Shown here: one piece after another, positions 1 to 5,096 of the stretch
How positions within the stretch are numbered: position 1 is the first letter of the stretch
Layout: the number at the start of each line of letters is the position of its first letter
Assembly: GCA_021157815.1 (NCBI GenBank)
Contig: JAGGVT010000034.1
Location: 1-8,371 of the forward strand
Source: a bacterium
GTDB lineage: Bacteria > JAJVIF01 > JAGGVT01
Length of the DNA: 8,371 nucleotides
Reading direction: 5' to 3'
Notes under the pieces: model-generated
What the model saw: only the letters and a program-made list of their open reading frames with translations
Databases searched by the model: none
What the model was told of the DNA's origin: nothing
Program-made: the position numbers and the translations under genes

Positions 1-13
1 CAGGTAAAAAATA
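1..13 (+). promoter_or_regulatory. Ribosome-binding site of the CoA-transferase/GNAT gene (weak)
   Basis: CAGGT at 1-5 gives a short AGG Shine-Dalgarno core nine bases before the ATG at 14. A longer match may lie left of the window edge, so only part of the site can be judged. Confidence 0.4.
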
Positions 14-1894
14 ATGAATGAAAAAATCAAAACAAAACTCGATCCTGATTGGCAGGAAAAATTCAGCGATATGATCGCGACAGCCGATGAGGCTGTTGCC
101 AATATCACACCCGGTGAGCGTGTGTTTATCGGAACAGGCTGCGCCACGCCAATCCAGCTAATCTCATCATTGGCAAAAAGAGCGAATGAACTGGCGGATA
201 TCGAATTGATTCATCTTCTGACACAGGGTGATGCGCCATACGCCGAGCGGGAACTCGCGCAGCATTTTAAGGTCAACAGTTTTTTCATCGCCGCAAATGT
301 CAGAGATATCATCCAGCAGGGGCTGGGGGATTACACTCCTATATTTCTTTCAGATATCCCAAAACTGTTCAATTCCGGACAGCTTCCGCTCGATGTCGCT
401 TTAATCGAGGTTTCCCCTCCGGACATGAGAGGCTATTGCAGCCTTGGAGTTTCAGTGGATATTGTCAAAAGCGCCGCTGAAAATGCCAGTGTGGTTATAG
501 CACAGGTCAATTCGAAAATGCCACGCACACAAGGAGACAGTTTTATGCACATATACGATTTCGATATTCTTGTGCCGGTTGATATAGATATTCTCGAATT
601 CGAAATGCCTGAATCATCAGAGGAGATAAGCAAGATAGGGGAGTATATCGCAGCTCTGATTGATGACGGCTCCACAATTGAGGCGGGTATTGGGCGAATT
701 CCTCAGGCTGTTCTTTCCCACCTGCATAAAAAAAAAGATCTCGGAATACATACTGAAATGCTTTCTGATTCCATCGTTGACCTGATTGAATCCGGTGTTA
801 TCAATGGCAAGCAGAAATCCATTGATAGAGACAAGGTCGTAGCCAGCTTCTGCATGGGAACTAAAAAACTCTATGATTACATCGATGACAATCCGGTGTT
901 CTCGTTTAATCCGACTGAATATGTAAACGATCCGTTTCTAATCAGCCAGCAGCACAAGATGGTCGCGATTAACGTCGCCTTGGAAGTTGATCTGACAGGC
1001 CAGGTTTGTTCCGATTCACTTGGAACACATTTCTATTCAGGCATAGGCGGCCAGGTTGATTTCAACAGGGGCGCGTCCCGTTCTCAAAAAGGAAAAGCGA
1101 TAATAGCGCTGCCATCAACAGCAAAAGCCGGAAAAATCAGCAGGATTGTGCCGTATTTAAGCCAGGGAGCGGGTGTTGTAACAACTCGCGGCGATGTTCA
1201 TTATGTCGTTACTGAATACGGCGTTGCATATCTTCATGGCAAAAGCGTCCAGGAACGCACGCTTGCGTTGATTAGTATCGCACATCCTGATTTCCGCGCT
1301 GAACTGCTGAGAGCGGCAATCGAAGCCAAATATGTACGGTCTGAACTTGCGGATATTGAGGGTAAAATTCTTGTCGGGCCGCAGGAACTCAGAACAGCTT
1401 ACCTTCTCAGCGACGGTACACAGATTAATTTCCGGCCTGTTCATCCAACGGATGAAGCTGAAATGAAAGACCTGTTCTATGACATGTCAGAGGATTCCAT
1501 CTACTATCGATTTATGGGCAGATTGAAAAGAGCTCCTCTAAAACAGATTCACGATTTTGTTTATATCGACCACCGAAACGAGGTCTCGATTGTCGGTACT
1601 CTTCCTGCGGTGCACGGAGAGGATATAATCGCTGTCGGCGGATATTATCTTGACCCTCTGACCAACCGTGCCGAGGTCGCGTTCATTGTCCATGACAAAT
1701 GGCACAACAAGGGAATCGGTTCGTTTCTGCTGAGGTACCTTATCCAGATTGCGAGAAGAAACGGAATCGCCGGTTTCACCGCTGAGGTGCTTCAAGAGAA
1801 CAAAGCAATGCAGGCCGTTTTCCATAAAAGCGGTTGCATGATAAAAACAACGATGGATGGTGGAATCTACAGTTTCGAGCTCGATTTTGTTTAA
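14..1894 (+). CDS. Acetyl-CoA hydrolase/CoA-transferase family protein with C-terminal GNAT acetyltransferase domain
   Basis: The 626-aa protein has two parts. Residues about 10-450 match the acetyl-CoA hydrolase / 4-hydroxybutyrate CoA-transferase family, which moves CoA between acyl-CoA and a carboxylate (often acetate) in the cytoplasm. The segment GIHTEML carries Glu248, placed like the family's catalytic glutamate that forms the CoA thioester. GIGGQVDFNRGA (343-354) is the conserved glycine-rich CoA-site motif. Residues about 470-626 are a GNAT N-acyltransferase domain: INFRPVHPTDEAEM opens it, and HNKGIG (564-569) is the acetyl-CoA pyrophosphate loop, with His where the Q/R-x-x-G-x-G/A consensus has Gln or Arg. 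Plain CoA-transferases of this family are about 430-500 aa, so the extra length is the GNAT domain. Such fusions are known in other bacteria; the acyl-acceptor of the GNAT part is unknown. The ATG is preceded by AGG (2-4) at a spacing of 9. The promoter lies outside the window. The substrate cannot be fixed from sequence. Confidence 0.93.
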   Translation: MNEKIKTKLDPDWQEKFSDMIATADEAVANITPGERVFIGTGCATPIQLISSLAKRANELADIELIHLLTQGDAPYAERELAQHFKVNSFFIAANVRDIIQQGLGDYTPIFLSDIPKLFNSGQLPLDVALIEVSPPDMRGYCSLGVSVDIVKSAAENASVVIAQVNSKMPRTQGDSFMHIYDFDILVPVDIDILEFEMPESSEEISKIGEYIAALIDDGSTIEAGIGRIPQAVLSHLHKKKDLGIHTEMLSDSIVDLIESGVINGKQKSIDRDKVVASFCMGTKKLYDYIDDNPVFSFNPTEYVNDPFLISQQHKMVAINVALEVDLTGQVCSDSLGTHFYSGIGGQVDFNRGASRSQKGKAIIALPSTAKAGKISRIVPYLSQGAGVVTTRGDVHYVVTEYGVAYLHGKSVQERTLALISIAHPDFRAELLRAAIEAKYVRSELADIEGKILVGPQELRTAYLLSDGTQINFRPVHPTDEAEMKDLFYDMSEDSIYYRFMGRLKRAPLKQIHDFVYIDHRNEVSIVGTLPAVHGEDIIAVGGYYLDPLTNRAEVAFIVHDKWHNKGIGSFLLRYLIQIARRNGIAGFTAEVLQENKAMQAVFHKSGCMIKTTMDGGIYSFELDFV

Positions 1895-1956
1895 TCGGTG
1901 TTTGATTGTGTATTAGTTGACTTTGAGAGGGTGTCGGAAAAGGCGTTAAATCCGTC

Positions 1957-1976
1957 ATTCCCGAGAAATCGGGAAT
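1957..1976. repeat. 20-bp hairpin of form ATTCCC-N8-GGGAAT
   Basis: ATTCCCGA and TCGGGAAT are perfect 8-bp arms around a GAAA tetraloop. The form ATTCCC-N8-GGGAAT is the one described for the neisserial dRS3 repeat, and CGTCATTCCCG...CGGGAATCC repeats are common in other Gram-negative genomes. A partial relative, TCATTCCCGCGAAAGCG, lies at 2032-2048, and an inverted one lies near 2428-2442. There is no T-tract on either side, so I do not call it an intrinsic terminator. Confidence 0.7.
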
Positions 1977-1980
1977 CCAT

Positions 1981-2031
1981 TCAGGTTGAATAACATATCA
2001 GGTCGAATAAAACGTCAGGTTGAATAAAACA
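1981..2031. repeat. Three tandem copies of a 17-bp unit
   Basis: Copies occupy 1981-1997, 1998-2014 and 2015-2031 with no gap. Unit 3 reads TCAGGTTGAATAAAACA; units 1 and 2 each differ from it at two positions. The array sits exactly between a full dRS3-like repeat (ending about 1979) and a partial one (starting 2032). Array length may vary between strains. Function unknown. Confidence 0.85.
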
Positions 2032-2047
2032 TCATTCCCGCGAAAGC

Positions 2048-2262
2048 GCTTGTTGAAAAAACTTATTTCCACCGTAACCCGGTCATGCCGTCCCGAACAA
2101 AATCAGCAATTACCTGTTTGGTGAGTCAGGCATGCCGGGGTTCCGCGTAAATAGCCACCTCCCCGGCATGCCTGATTTGCCTTATAGAAAATTGTTAACT
2201 GTGCACGGGACGGCATAACCGGGTTACGATTCATCATCTTTTTTCTGCCTTTTTCAACAAGC
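2048..2262. mobile_element. Inner palindromic element (MITE-like, 215 bp, non-coding)
   Basis: Terminal arms GCTTGTTGAAAAA (2048-2060) and its exact complement (2250-2262) bound the element. Inside, a 23-bp arm at 2073-2095 pairs with 2206-2228 with one mismatch. Innermost, TCAGGCATGCCGGGG (2126-2140) pairs perfectly with 2161-2175 around a 20-nt loop. Three concentric stems without a protein gene fit a miniature inverted-repeat element or a strongly folding RNA/DNA structure. No clear target-site duplication could be fixed by eye. The mobile-element label is an inference. Confidence 0.55.
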
Positions 2263-2299
2263 CCCCACCCCAGCCCTCCCCGCGAGCGGGGAGGGAGAA
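2263..2299. repeat. C/G-rich REP-like palindrome, first copy
   Basis: A C-rich lead (CCCACCCCAG) runs into a perfect 10-bp inverted repeat: CCCTCCCCGC (2274-2283) and GCGGGGAGGG (2286-2295) around GA. C-rich leader plus hairpin repeats of this look are widespread in bacterial intergenic regions. A diverged copy in the opposite orientation lies at 2363-2399. Confidence 0.65.
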
Positions 2300-2362
2300 T
2301 GTTGTCTTTTTCTTTCGCAAGTGTATAGACCGGGTATATCGTTTGCAAATGCAAAAATATTT

Positions 2363-2399
2363 CACCCCGCTCGCGGGGGGATTAAGGGGGGGATGAGAT
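2363..2399. repeat. C/G-rich REP-like palindrome, second copy in opposite orientation
   Basis: CCCCGC (2365-2370) pairs with GCGGGG (2373-2378), followed by a G-rich tail to about 2393. Read on the minus strand it repeats the C-rich leader plus CGCGAGCGGGG core of the copy at 2263-2299. The two face each other across about 63 bases and could form one larger cruciform. Confidence 0.6.
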
Positions 2400-2465
2400 A
2401 TAAAAACAACCTTTTCCGACAAGCCCTTTCGCGGGGATGACGGAATCTAGTTTTGCGGGAATATG

Positions 2466-2491
2466 AAAAGCAGAGGGTTTAAACCCTCTGC
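2466..2491 (-). terminator. Second (distal) Rho-independent terminator of lipoprotein A
   Basis: GCAGAGGGTTT (2470-2480) is followed directly by its complement, a perfect 22-bp palindrome giving a 9-bp stem with a TTAA loop. On the minus strand TTTT follows (2466-2469). On the plus strand no T-tract follows, so it acts on minus-strand transcripts. It resembles the proximal terminator at 2496-2526, as if the unit was duplicated. Confidence 0.65.
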
Positions 2492-2495
2492 CATT

Positions 2496-2526
2496 CAAAA
2501 AAAGCAGAGGATTAAAACACTCTGCT
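2496..2526 (-). terminator. Proximal Rho-independent terminator of lipoprotein A
   Basis: On the minus strand AGCAGAG (2526-2520) pairs with CTCTGCT (2509-2503) around a 10-nt loop, and the pairing runs straight into a run of seven T (2503-2497). It starts about 31 bases after the stop codon of lipoprotein A. A textbook intrinsic terminator. Confidence 0.85.
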
Positions 2527-2557
2527 GTTGTATTTTCTATTTCTCCTAAATAACCAA

Positions 2558-3208
2558 TTATGGATCAAAGATACCACATACATCGTATGCCAGATTGAAT
2601 TCAAAGAGCCCTGAACGGAAGGAGATATTGAAATCTGTCGTCGTACAACCCCAGCCGAAATAGCAATCCATCGGTATTGTATATTTTCCTCTGAGTTGAC
2701 AAGAACCATACGGTTCGATTTCAAGAGGGTCCCAGATTTGAGTGGAATCACCCGGCAATGGAACCATTGATGGCCAGAATCTGGTGCATGCAGTAAGTTG
2801 CGCGTTCAGGATTGGATATAAGTTCAGCGGAACACTGCCGTTGTAGTCGATATCCAAATCATATACGATTGTGTCGCCACGACGGTAAATGGGGTAAAGG
2901 TTTTGATATAATCCTCGATGGTTTTTATATTCAAGTTCAATACCAAGCACTGGAATTGGTTCAACCGCGGCACCGCGATCCGCAACAAATGTCAGGTTGC
3001 CTTGTTTATCCCTAATTACATTGCCTGTCTGGTAACTGCCATCGTTGCCAGTCCATGTGTAACTGCCGACTATTCCGTCAAGTGATGGAGGAGTGCCGAG
3101 GTAAGCTTCAATATCATTACTTCCTTGAGGCACTGTGGGATTACTGCTGCATCCCAGACTAATAAAAAGTCCTGTGACAAACAACACTAAAAGAAAATGC
3201 CTAATCAT
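2558..3208 (-). CDS. Small lipoprotein A, paralogue of B and C (family not recognised)
   Basis: A 216-aa exported protein. Residues 1-19 are a signal peptide (MIRHFLLVLFVTGLFISLG) ending at Cys20, the predicted lipidated residue; the lipobox S-L-G-C is not the classical L-A/S-G-C. Next come a flexible Ser/Pro linker (21-31) and a beta-rich domain. Shared with B and C are GSYTWTGNDGSYQTG (48-62), DRGA (77-80), PLNLYPIL (127-134), LPGDST..WDP (151-161) and the C-terminal CGIFDP. Identity to C is about 40% by hand count, nearly gapless. Cys188 and Cys211 are shared with C; Cys141, Cys170 and Cys182 are extra. I chose the ATG at 3208: a GGAGGT site (3216-3221) precedes it by 7 bases, and the alternative TTG at 3223 overlaps that site. 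The start also matches MIKHF of C. It has its own promoter and terminators. Function unknown; binding or structural roles are possible. Confidence 0.85.
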   Translation of the reverse strand: MIRHFLLVLFVTGLFISLGCSSNPTVPQGSNDIEAYLGTPPSLDGIVGSYTWTGNDGSYQTGNVIRDKQGNLTFVADRGAAVEPIPVLGIELEYKNHRGLYQNLYPIYRRGDTIVYDLDIDYNGSVPLNLYPILNAQLTACTRFWPSMVPLPGDSTQIWDPLEIEPYGSCQLRGKYTIPMDCYFGWGCTTTDFNISFRSGLFEFNLAYDVCGIFDP

Positions 3209-3225
3209 AATTCTGACCTCCAAAT

Positions 3226-3239
3226 AAAAGTTAACTTTT
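3226..3239. promoter_or_regulatory. Perfect 14-bp palindrome in the leader of lipoprotein A
   Basis: AAAAGTTAACTTTT is fully self-complementary and lies between the predicted transcription start and the ribosome-binding site (3216-3221) of lipoprotein A. It could be an operator or could affect translation; no matching site is seen before B or C. Confidence 0.3.
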
Positions 3240-3248
3240 TTAACAGCT

Positions 3249-3269
3249 AATTGATTATCCGGATCAATT
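3249..3269. promoter_or_regulatory. Inverted repeat next to the promoter of lipoprotein A (operator-like)
   Basis: AATTGAT (3249-3255) and ATCAATT (3263-3269) are perfect 7-bp arms with a 7-base centre that itself helps form ATCCGGAT. They lie just downstream of the predicted -10 box, around the start of transcription. The site could bind a dimeric repressor or form a 5' hairpin in the mRNA. Not found before B or C. Confidence 0.35.
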
Positions 3270-3279
3270 CAGCAGATTC

Positions 3280-3309
3280 ATTATTGAACACTGAAGGCTC
3301 TTTTGTCAA
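3280..3309 (-). promoter_or_regulatory. Predicted sigma70-type promoter of lipoprotein A
   Basis: On the minus strand TTGACA (3309-3304) is a perfect -35 box and AATAAT (3285-3280) a 5/6 -10 box, spaced by 18. The -35 box starts only three bases after the T-tract of the terminator of B, so one unit ends exactly where the next begins. The start would be near 3273, giving a leader of about 65 bases. Confidence 0.6.
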
Positions 3310-3312
3310 GGC

Positions 3313-3341
3313 AAAAAAGAGACCTGCGCATTGGCAGGTCT
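3313..3341 (-). terminator. Rho-independent terminator of lipoprotein B
   Basis: On the minus strand AGACCTGC (3341-3334) pairs perfectly with GCAGGTCT (3327-3320) around a 6-nt loop, followed by C and six T (3318-3313). It begins 29 bases after the stop codon. The stem sequence recurs in the terminator of C, so it was probably duplicated with the gene. Confidence 0.88.
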
Positions 3342-3369
3342 TGCTCATTTCAAATGTCAATATATTGAC

Positions 3370-4026
3370 TTAGGGATCCCAGAGTCCGCAAATACCGTGG
3401 GCCAGCTGGAACTGGAACATTCCAAACATGAATTGCAAGTCGATTTTGCAGACTGTGCAATCATTACCTGGAACCGTGCCGGATACGATTTTGAATGTAT
3501 CAAGAACTTCGACATATCCGTGTGGTGCAATCAGGAAAGGATCCCAGACTTCGGTTGAGTTTCCGGGGAGAAGTTGCATCCCGGGATAATATCTCTGCTC
3601 AGCTGTGAGCTTTCCGTAAAGAATGGGGTACAGGTTCAATGGCAATCCACGTTTGTAATCAACCATGATTTTGTACGTGAATGTGTCACCTAAGTAATAA
3701 TAGGGAAGTCCCATTCCTGTGTAGCCGCGTGGATTCATGTATTCAACGTCAACGTCGAACCACCAGTTTGAATAAACCGATGCGCCTCGATCTGACACAA
3801 GCTGAACCTCACCATCAGGTCCCGCGACAAGCATACCTGTTTCGTATGAGCCATCTGTTCCTGTGAATGTGTAACTGCCGATAATTCCTGAAATCTCAGG
3901 ATTGACATTCGCGAAGAATGCTTCAAGATCATTATCTGCGACAGGTGTAGTTGGGTTGCCACCACAGCCAAACGCGACAAGCAAGCTGACTAGAAGAATC
4001 GCTGCGAGGTTAATTCTCAAAAGCAT
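3370..4026 (-). CDS. Small lipoprotein B, paralogue of A and C (family not recognised)
   Basis: A 218-aa exported protein. A signal peptide ends at Cys21 (lipobox A-F-G-C), followed by a Pro/Thr linker (GGNPTTPV) and an aromatic-rich, probably beta-sheet domain. Motifs shared with the paralogues: GSYTFTGTDGSYETG (50-64), DRGASV (79-84), LPLNLYPIL (128-136), LPGNSTEVWDP (153-163) and terminal CGLWDP. A Cys-x-x-Cys pair (190, 193) and Cys213 could form disulfides outside the cytoplasm. From about residue 82 to 204 it is almost the same as C; before that only about 70%. The ATG at 4026 has a GAGGAG site (4033-4038) six bases upstream. It has its own promoter and terminator, so it is probably a single-gene unit. 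The ligand or partner is unknown. Confidence 0.88.
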   Translation of the reverse strand: MLLRINLAAILLVSLLVAFGCGGNPTTPVADNDLEAFFANVNPEISGIIGSYTFTGTDGSYETGMLVAGPDGEVQLVSDRGASVYSNWWFDVDVEYMNPRGYTGMGLPYYYLGDTFTYKIMVDYKRGLPLNLYPILYGKLTAEQRYYPGMQLLPGNSTEVWDPFLIAPHGYVEVLDTFKIVSGTVPGNDCTVCKIDLQFMFGMFQFQLAHGICGLWDP

Positions 4027-4102
4027 GACAAGCTCCTCTCTATAGGGATAGGTAATAGCAATATTTAATAAGCGTAAGCCATAAAAGAGCCATACATATA
4101 TT

Positions 4103-4130
4103 ATTAAACTGCCTTTTTCAATTTTGTCAA
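4103..4130 (-). promoter_or_regulatory. Predicted sigma70-type promoter of lipoprotein B
   Basis: On the minus strand TTGACA (4130-4125) is a perfect -35 box and TTTAAT (4108-4103) a 5/6 -10 box, spacing 16. It lies downstream of the terminators of C and gives a leader of about 70 bases before the start codon at 4026. Confidence 0.6.
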
Positions 4131-4182
4131 GTAATTTATTGCATGATTTATTTTCATTCCACTTCTATAGGTGCGAAAACTC

Positions 4183-4213
4183 AAAAAAAAATATCCAATC
4201 AGGGATTGGATAT
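4183..4213 (-). terminator. Distal Rho-independent terminator of lipoprotein C
   Basis: On the minus strand ATATCCAATC (4213-4204) pairs perfectly with GATTGGATAT (4200-4191) around a 3-nt loop, followed directly by eight T (4190-4183). This is the stronger of two tandem terminators after C. Confidence 0.88.
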
Positions 4214-4243
4214 TAAAATAGACCTGCCATAAGGGCCAGGTCT
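4214..4243 (-). terminator. Proximal Rho-independent terminator of lipoprotein C (weaker)
   Basis: AGACCTG (4243-4237 on the minus strand) pairs with CAGGTCT (4226-4220), extended by a CC/GG inner stem with one bulged G, then ATTTTAAT. The arms copy those of the terminator of B, 27 bases after the stop here against 29 there. The T-tract is poor, which may explain the second hairpin behind it. On the plus strand GTTTTTG follows, so it may also stop some plus-strand reading. Confidence 0.6.
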
Positions 4244-4269
4244 GTTTTTGTTAAAATTGCTTTAAATCT

Positions 4270-4920
4270 TTAAGGATCCCAAAGACCACAGATACCGTGA
4301 GCCAGTCTGAACTGGAACATTCCAAACATGAATTGCAAGTCGATTTTGCAGACTGTGCAATCATTACCTGGAACCGTGCCGGATACGATCTTGAATGTAT
4401 CAAGAACTTCGACATATCCGTGTGGTGCAATCAGGAAAGGATCCCAGACTTCGGTTGAGTTTCCAGGGAGAAGTTGCATCCCGGGATAATACCTCTGCTC
4501 AGCTGTGAGCTTTCCGTAAAGAATGGGGTACAGGTTCAATGGCAATCCACGTTTGTAATCAACCTTGACTCTGTACGTGAATGTGTCACCTAGGTAATAA
4601 TAGGGGAGTCCCATTCCTGTGTAGCCGCGAGGATCCAGGTATTCAACGTCAACGTCGAACCACCAGTTTGAATAAACTGATGCTCCTCGGTCAGATACTA
4701 GAGTGACTGTGCCCTTCTCATCCGCAACCAACGTACCGGTTTCAATTGAACCATCATTACCAGTGAATGTATAATCACCAATAATACCGGTCATTGATGG
4801 ATTAACACCTGCAAAGAACGCTTCCAAATCAGCGTTCGAATCAGGTGTGGCAGGACTGCTACAACCAACTGCCATCAACATTACACCGATGGTTAAAGCT
4901 GTTAGAAAGTGTTTAATCAA
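4270..4920 (-). CDS. Small lipoprotein C, paralogue of A and B, TTG start (family not recognised)
   Basis: A 216-aa exported protein. A signal peptide (MIKHFLTALTIGVMLMAVG) ends at Cys20 (lipobox A-V-G-C), then comes a short Ser/Pro linker and the domain shared with A and B: YTFTGNDGSIETG (50-62), DRGASV (77-82), LPLNLYPIL (126-134), LPGNSTEVWDP (151-161), Cys188-x-x-Cys191 and terminal Cys211 in CGLWDP. The start is TTG at 4920: a consensus AGGAGGTG site (4927-4934) lies six bases before it, a TGA stop stands directly upstream in frame, and the first in-frame ATG would destroy the signal peptide. Its 3' part is about 97% identical to B over 370 bases, but the 5' part is only about 60% identical. 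It is divergent from the large lipoprotein gene. Role unknown. Confidence 0.88.
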   Translation of the reverse strand: MIKHFLTALTIGVMLMAVGCSSPATPDSNADLEAFFAGVNPSMTGIIGDYTFTGNDGSIETGTLVADEKGTVTLVSDRGASVYSNWWFDVDVEYLDPRGYTGMGLPYYYLGDTFTYRVKVDYKRGLPLNLYPILYGKLTAEQRYYPGMQLLPGNSTEVWDPFLIAPHGYVEVLDTFKIVSGTVPGNDCTVCKIDLQFMFGMFQFRLAHGICGLWDP

Positions 4921-4926
4921 TCAATT

Positions 4927-4934
4927 CACCTCCT
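4927..4934 (-). promoter_or_regulatory. Consensus ribosome-binding site that fixes the TTG start of C
   Basis: On the minus strand AGGAGGTG is a full Shine-Dalgarno match, spaced six bases from the TTG at 4920. Its strength offsets the weak start codon and decides the start. Confidence 0.8.
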
Positions 4935-5007
4935 CTCGCCATAGATATGGTGAGATTATTAGTTAATTTTAATGCATAAATTATAAAGATTATTTAAAGA
5001 CACTTAT

Positions 5008-5036
5008 ATAATTGCACAATTTTTGAACAATGTCAA
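5008..5036 (-). promoter_or_regulatory. Predicted sigma70-type promoter of lipoprotein C
   Basis: On the minus strand TTGACA (5036-5031) is a perfect -35 box, with AATTAT (5013-5008, 4/6) as -10 at spacing 17. The start would be near 5001, with a leader of about 80 bases. Confidence 0.45.
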
Positions 5037-5096
5037 CATTAGAAATGATTTATTATCTGTTTTATTCAATACACTTTGGTTAAGCCAATTTTGGAA

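Larger units (their letters stand above)
1895..2465. repeat. Gene-free block of nested and tandem repeats (MITE/REP-like)
   Basis: About 570 bases lie between the stop of the CoA-transferase gene and the terminators of lipoprotein A. I see no gene here; the short minus-strand open frames across it are made of repeat sequence. Outer inverted arms TGTCGGAAAAGG (1932-1943) and its complement (2410-2421) enclose an ATTCCC-N8-GGGAAT hairpin, a 3 x 17-bp tandem repeat, a second inverted-repeat element (2048-2262) and two opposed G/C-rich palindromes. A longer imperfect inverted pair (about 2032-2062 against 2409-2442, about 5 mismatches) overlaps these. The arrangement suggests small non-coding elements inserted next to or inside one another. 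No transposase gene is present, so any mobility would depend on one elsewhere. Confidence 0.75.

Noticed and set aside
1957-1976. Intrinsic terminator for the CoA-transferase/GNAT gene
   Set aside because: The hairpin is good but no T-tract follows on the plus strand, and it belongs to a dispersed repeat type. No clear terminator for that gene was found.
1981-2175. CRISPR-like array
   Set aside because: The 17-bp units are directly adjacent without spacers, and the other repeats are inverted, not regularly spaced direct repeats. No cas gene is present.
2103-2422. Two short minus-strand open frames within the repeat block
   Set aside because: They are built from inverted repeats and G/C-rich palindromes, have low-complexity translations and lack ribosome-binding sites.
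3209-3223. Longer TTG start for lipoprotein A
   Set aside because: The TTG overlaps the GGAGGT ribosome-binding site. The ATG at 3208 has correct spacing and matches the start of paralogue C.
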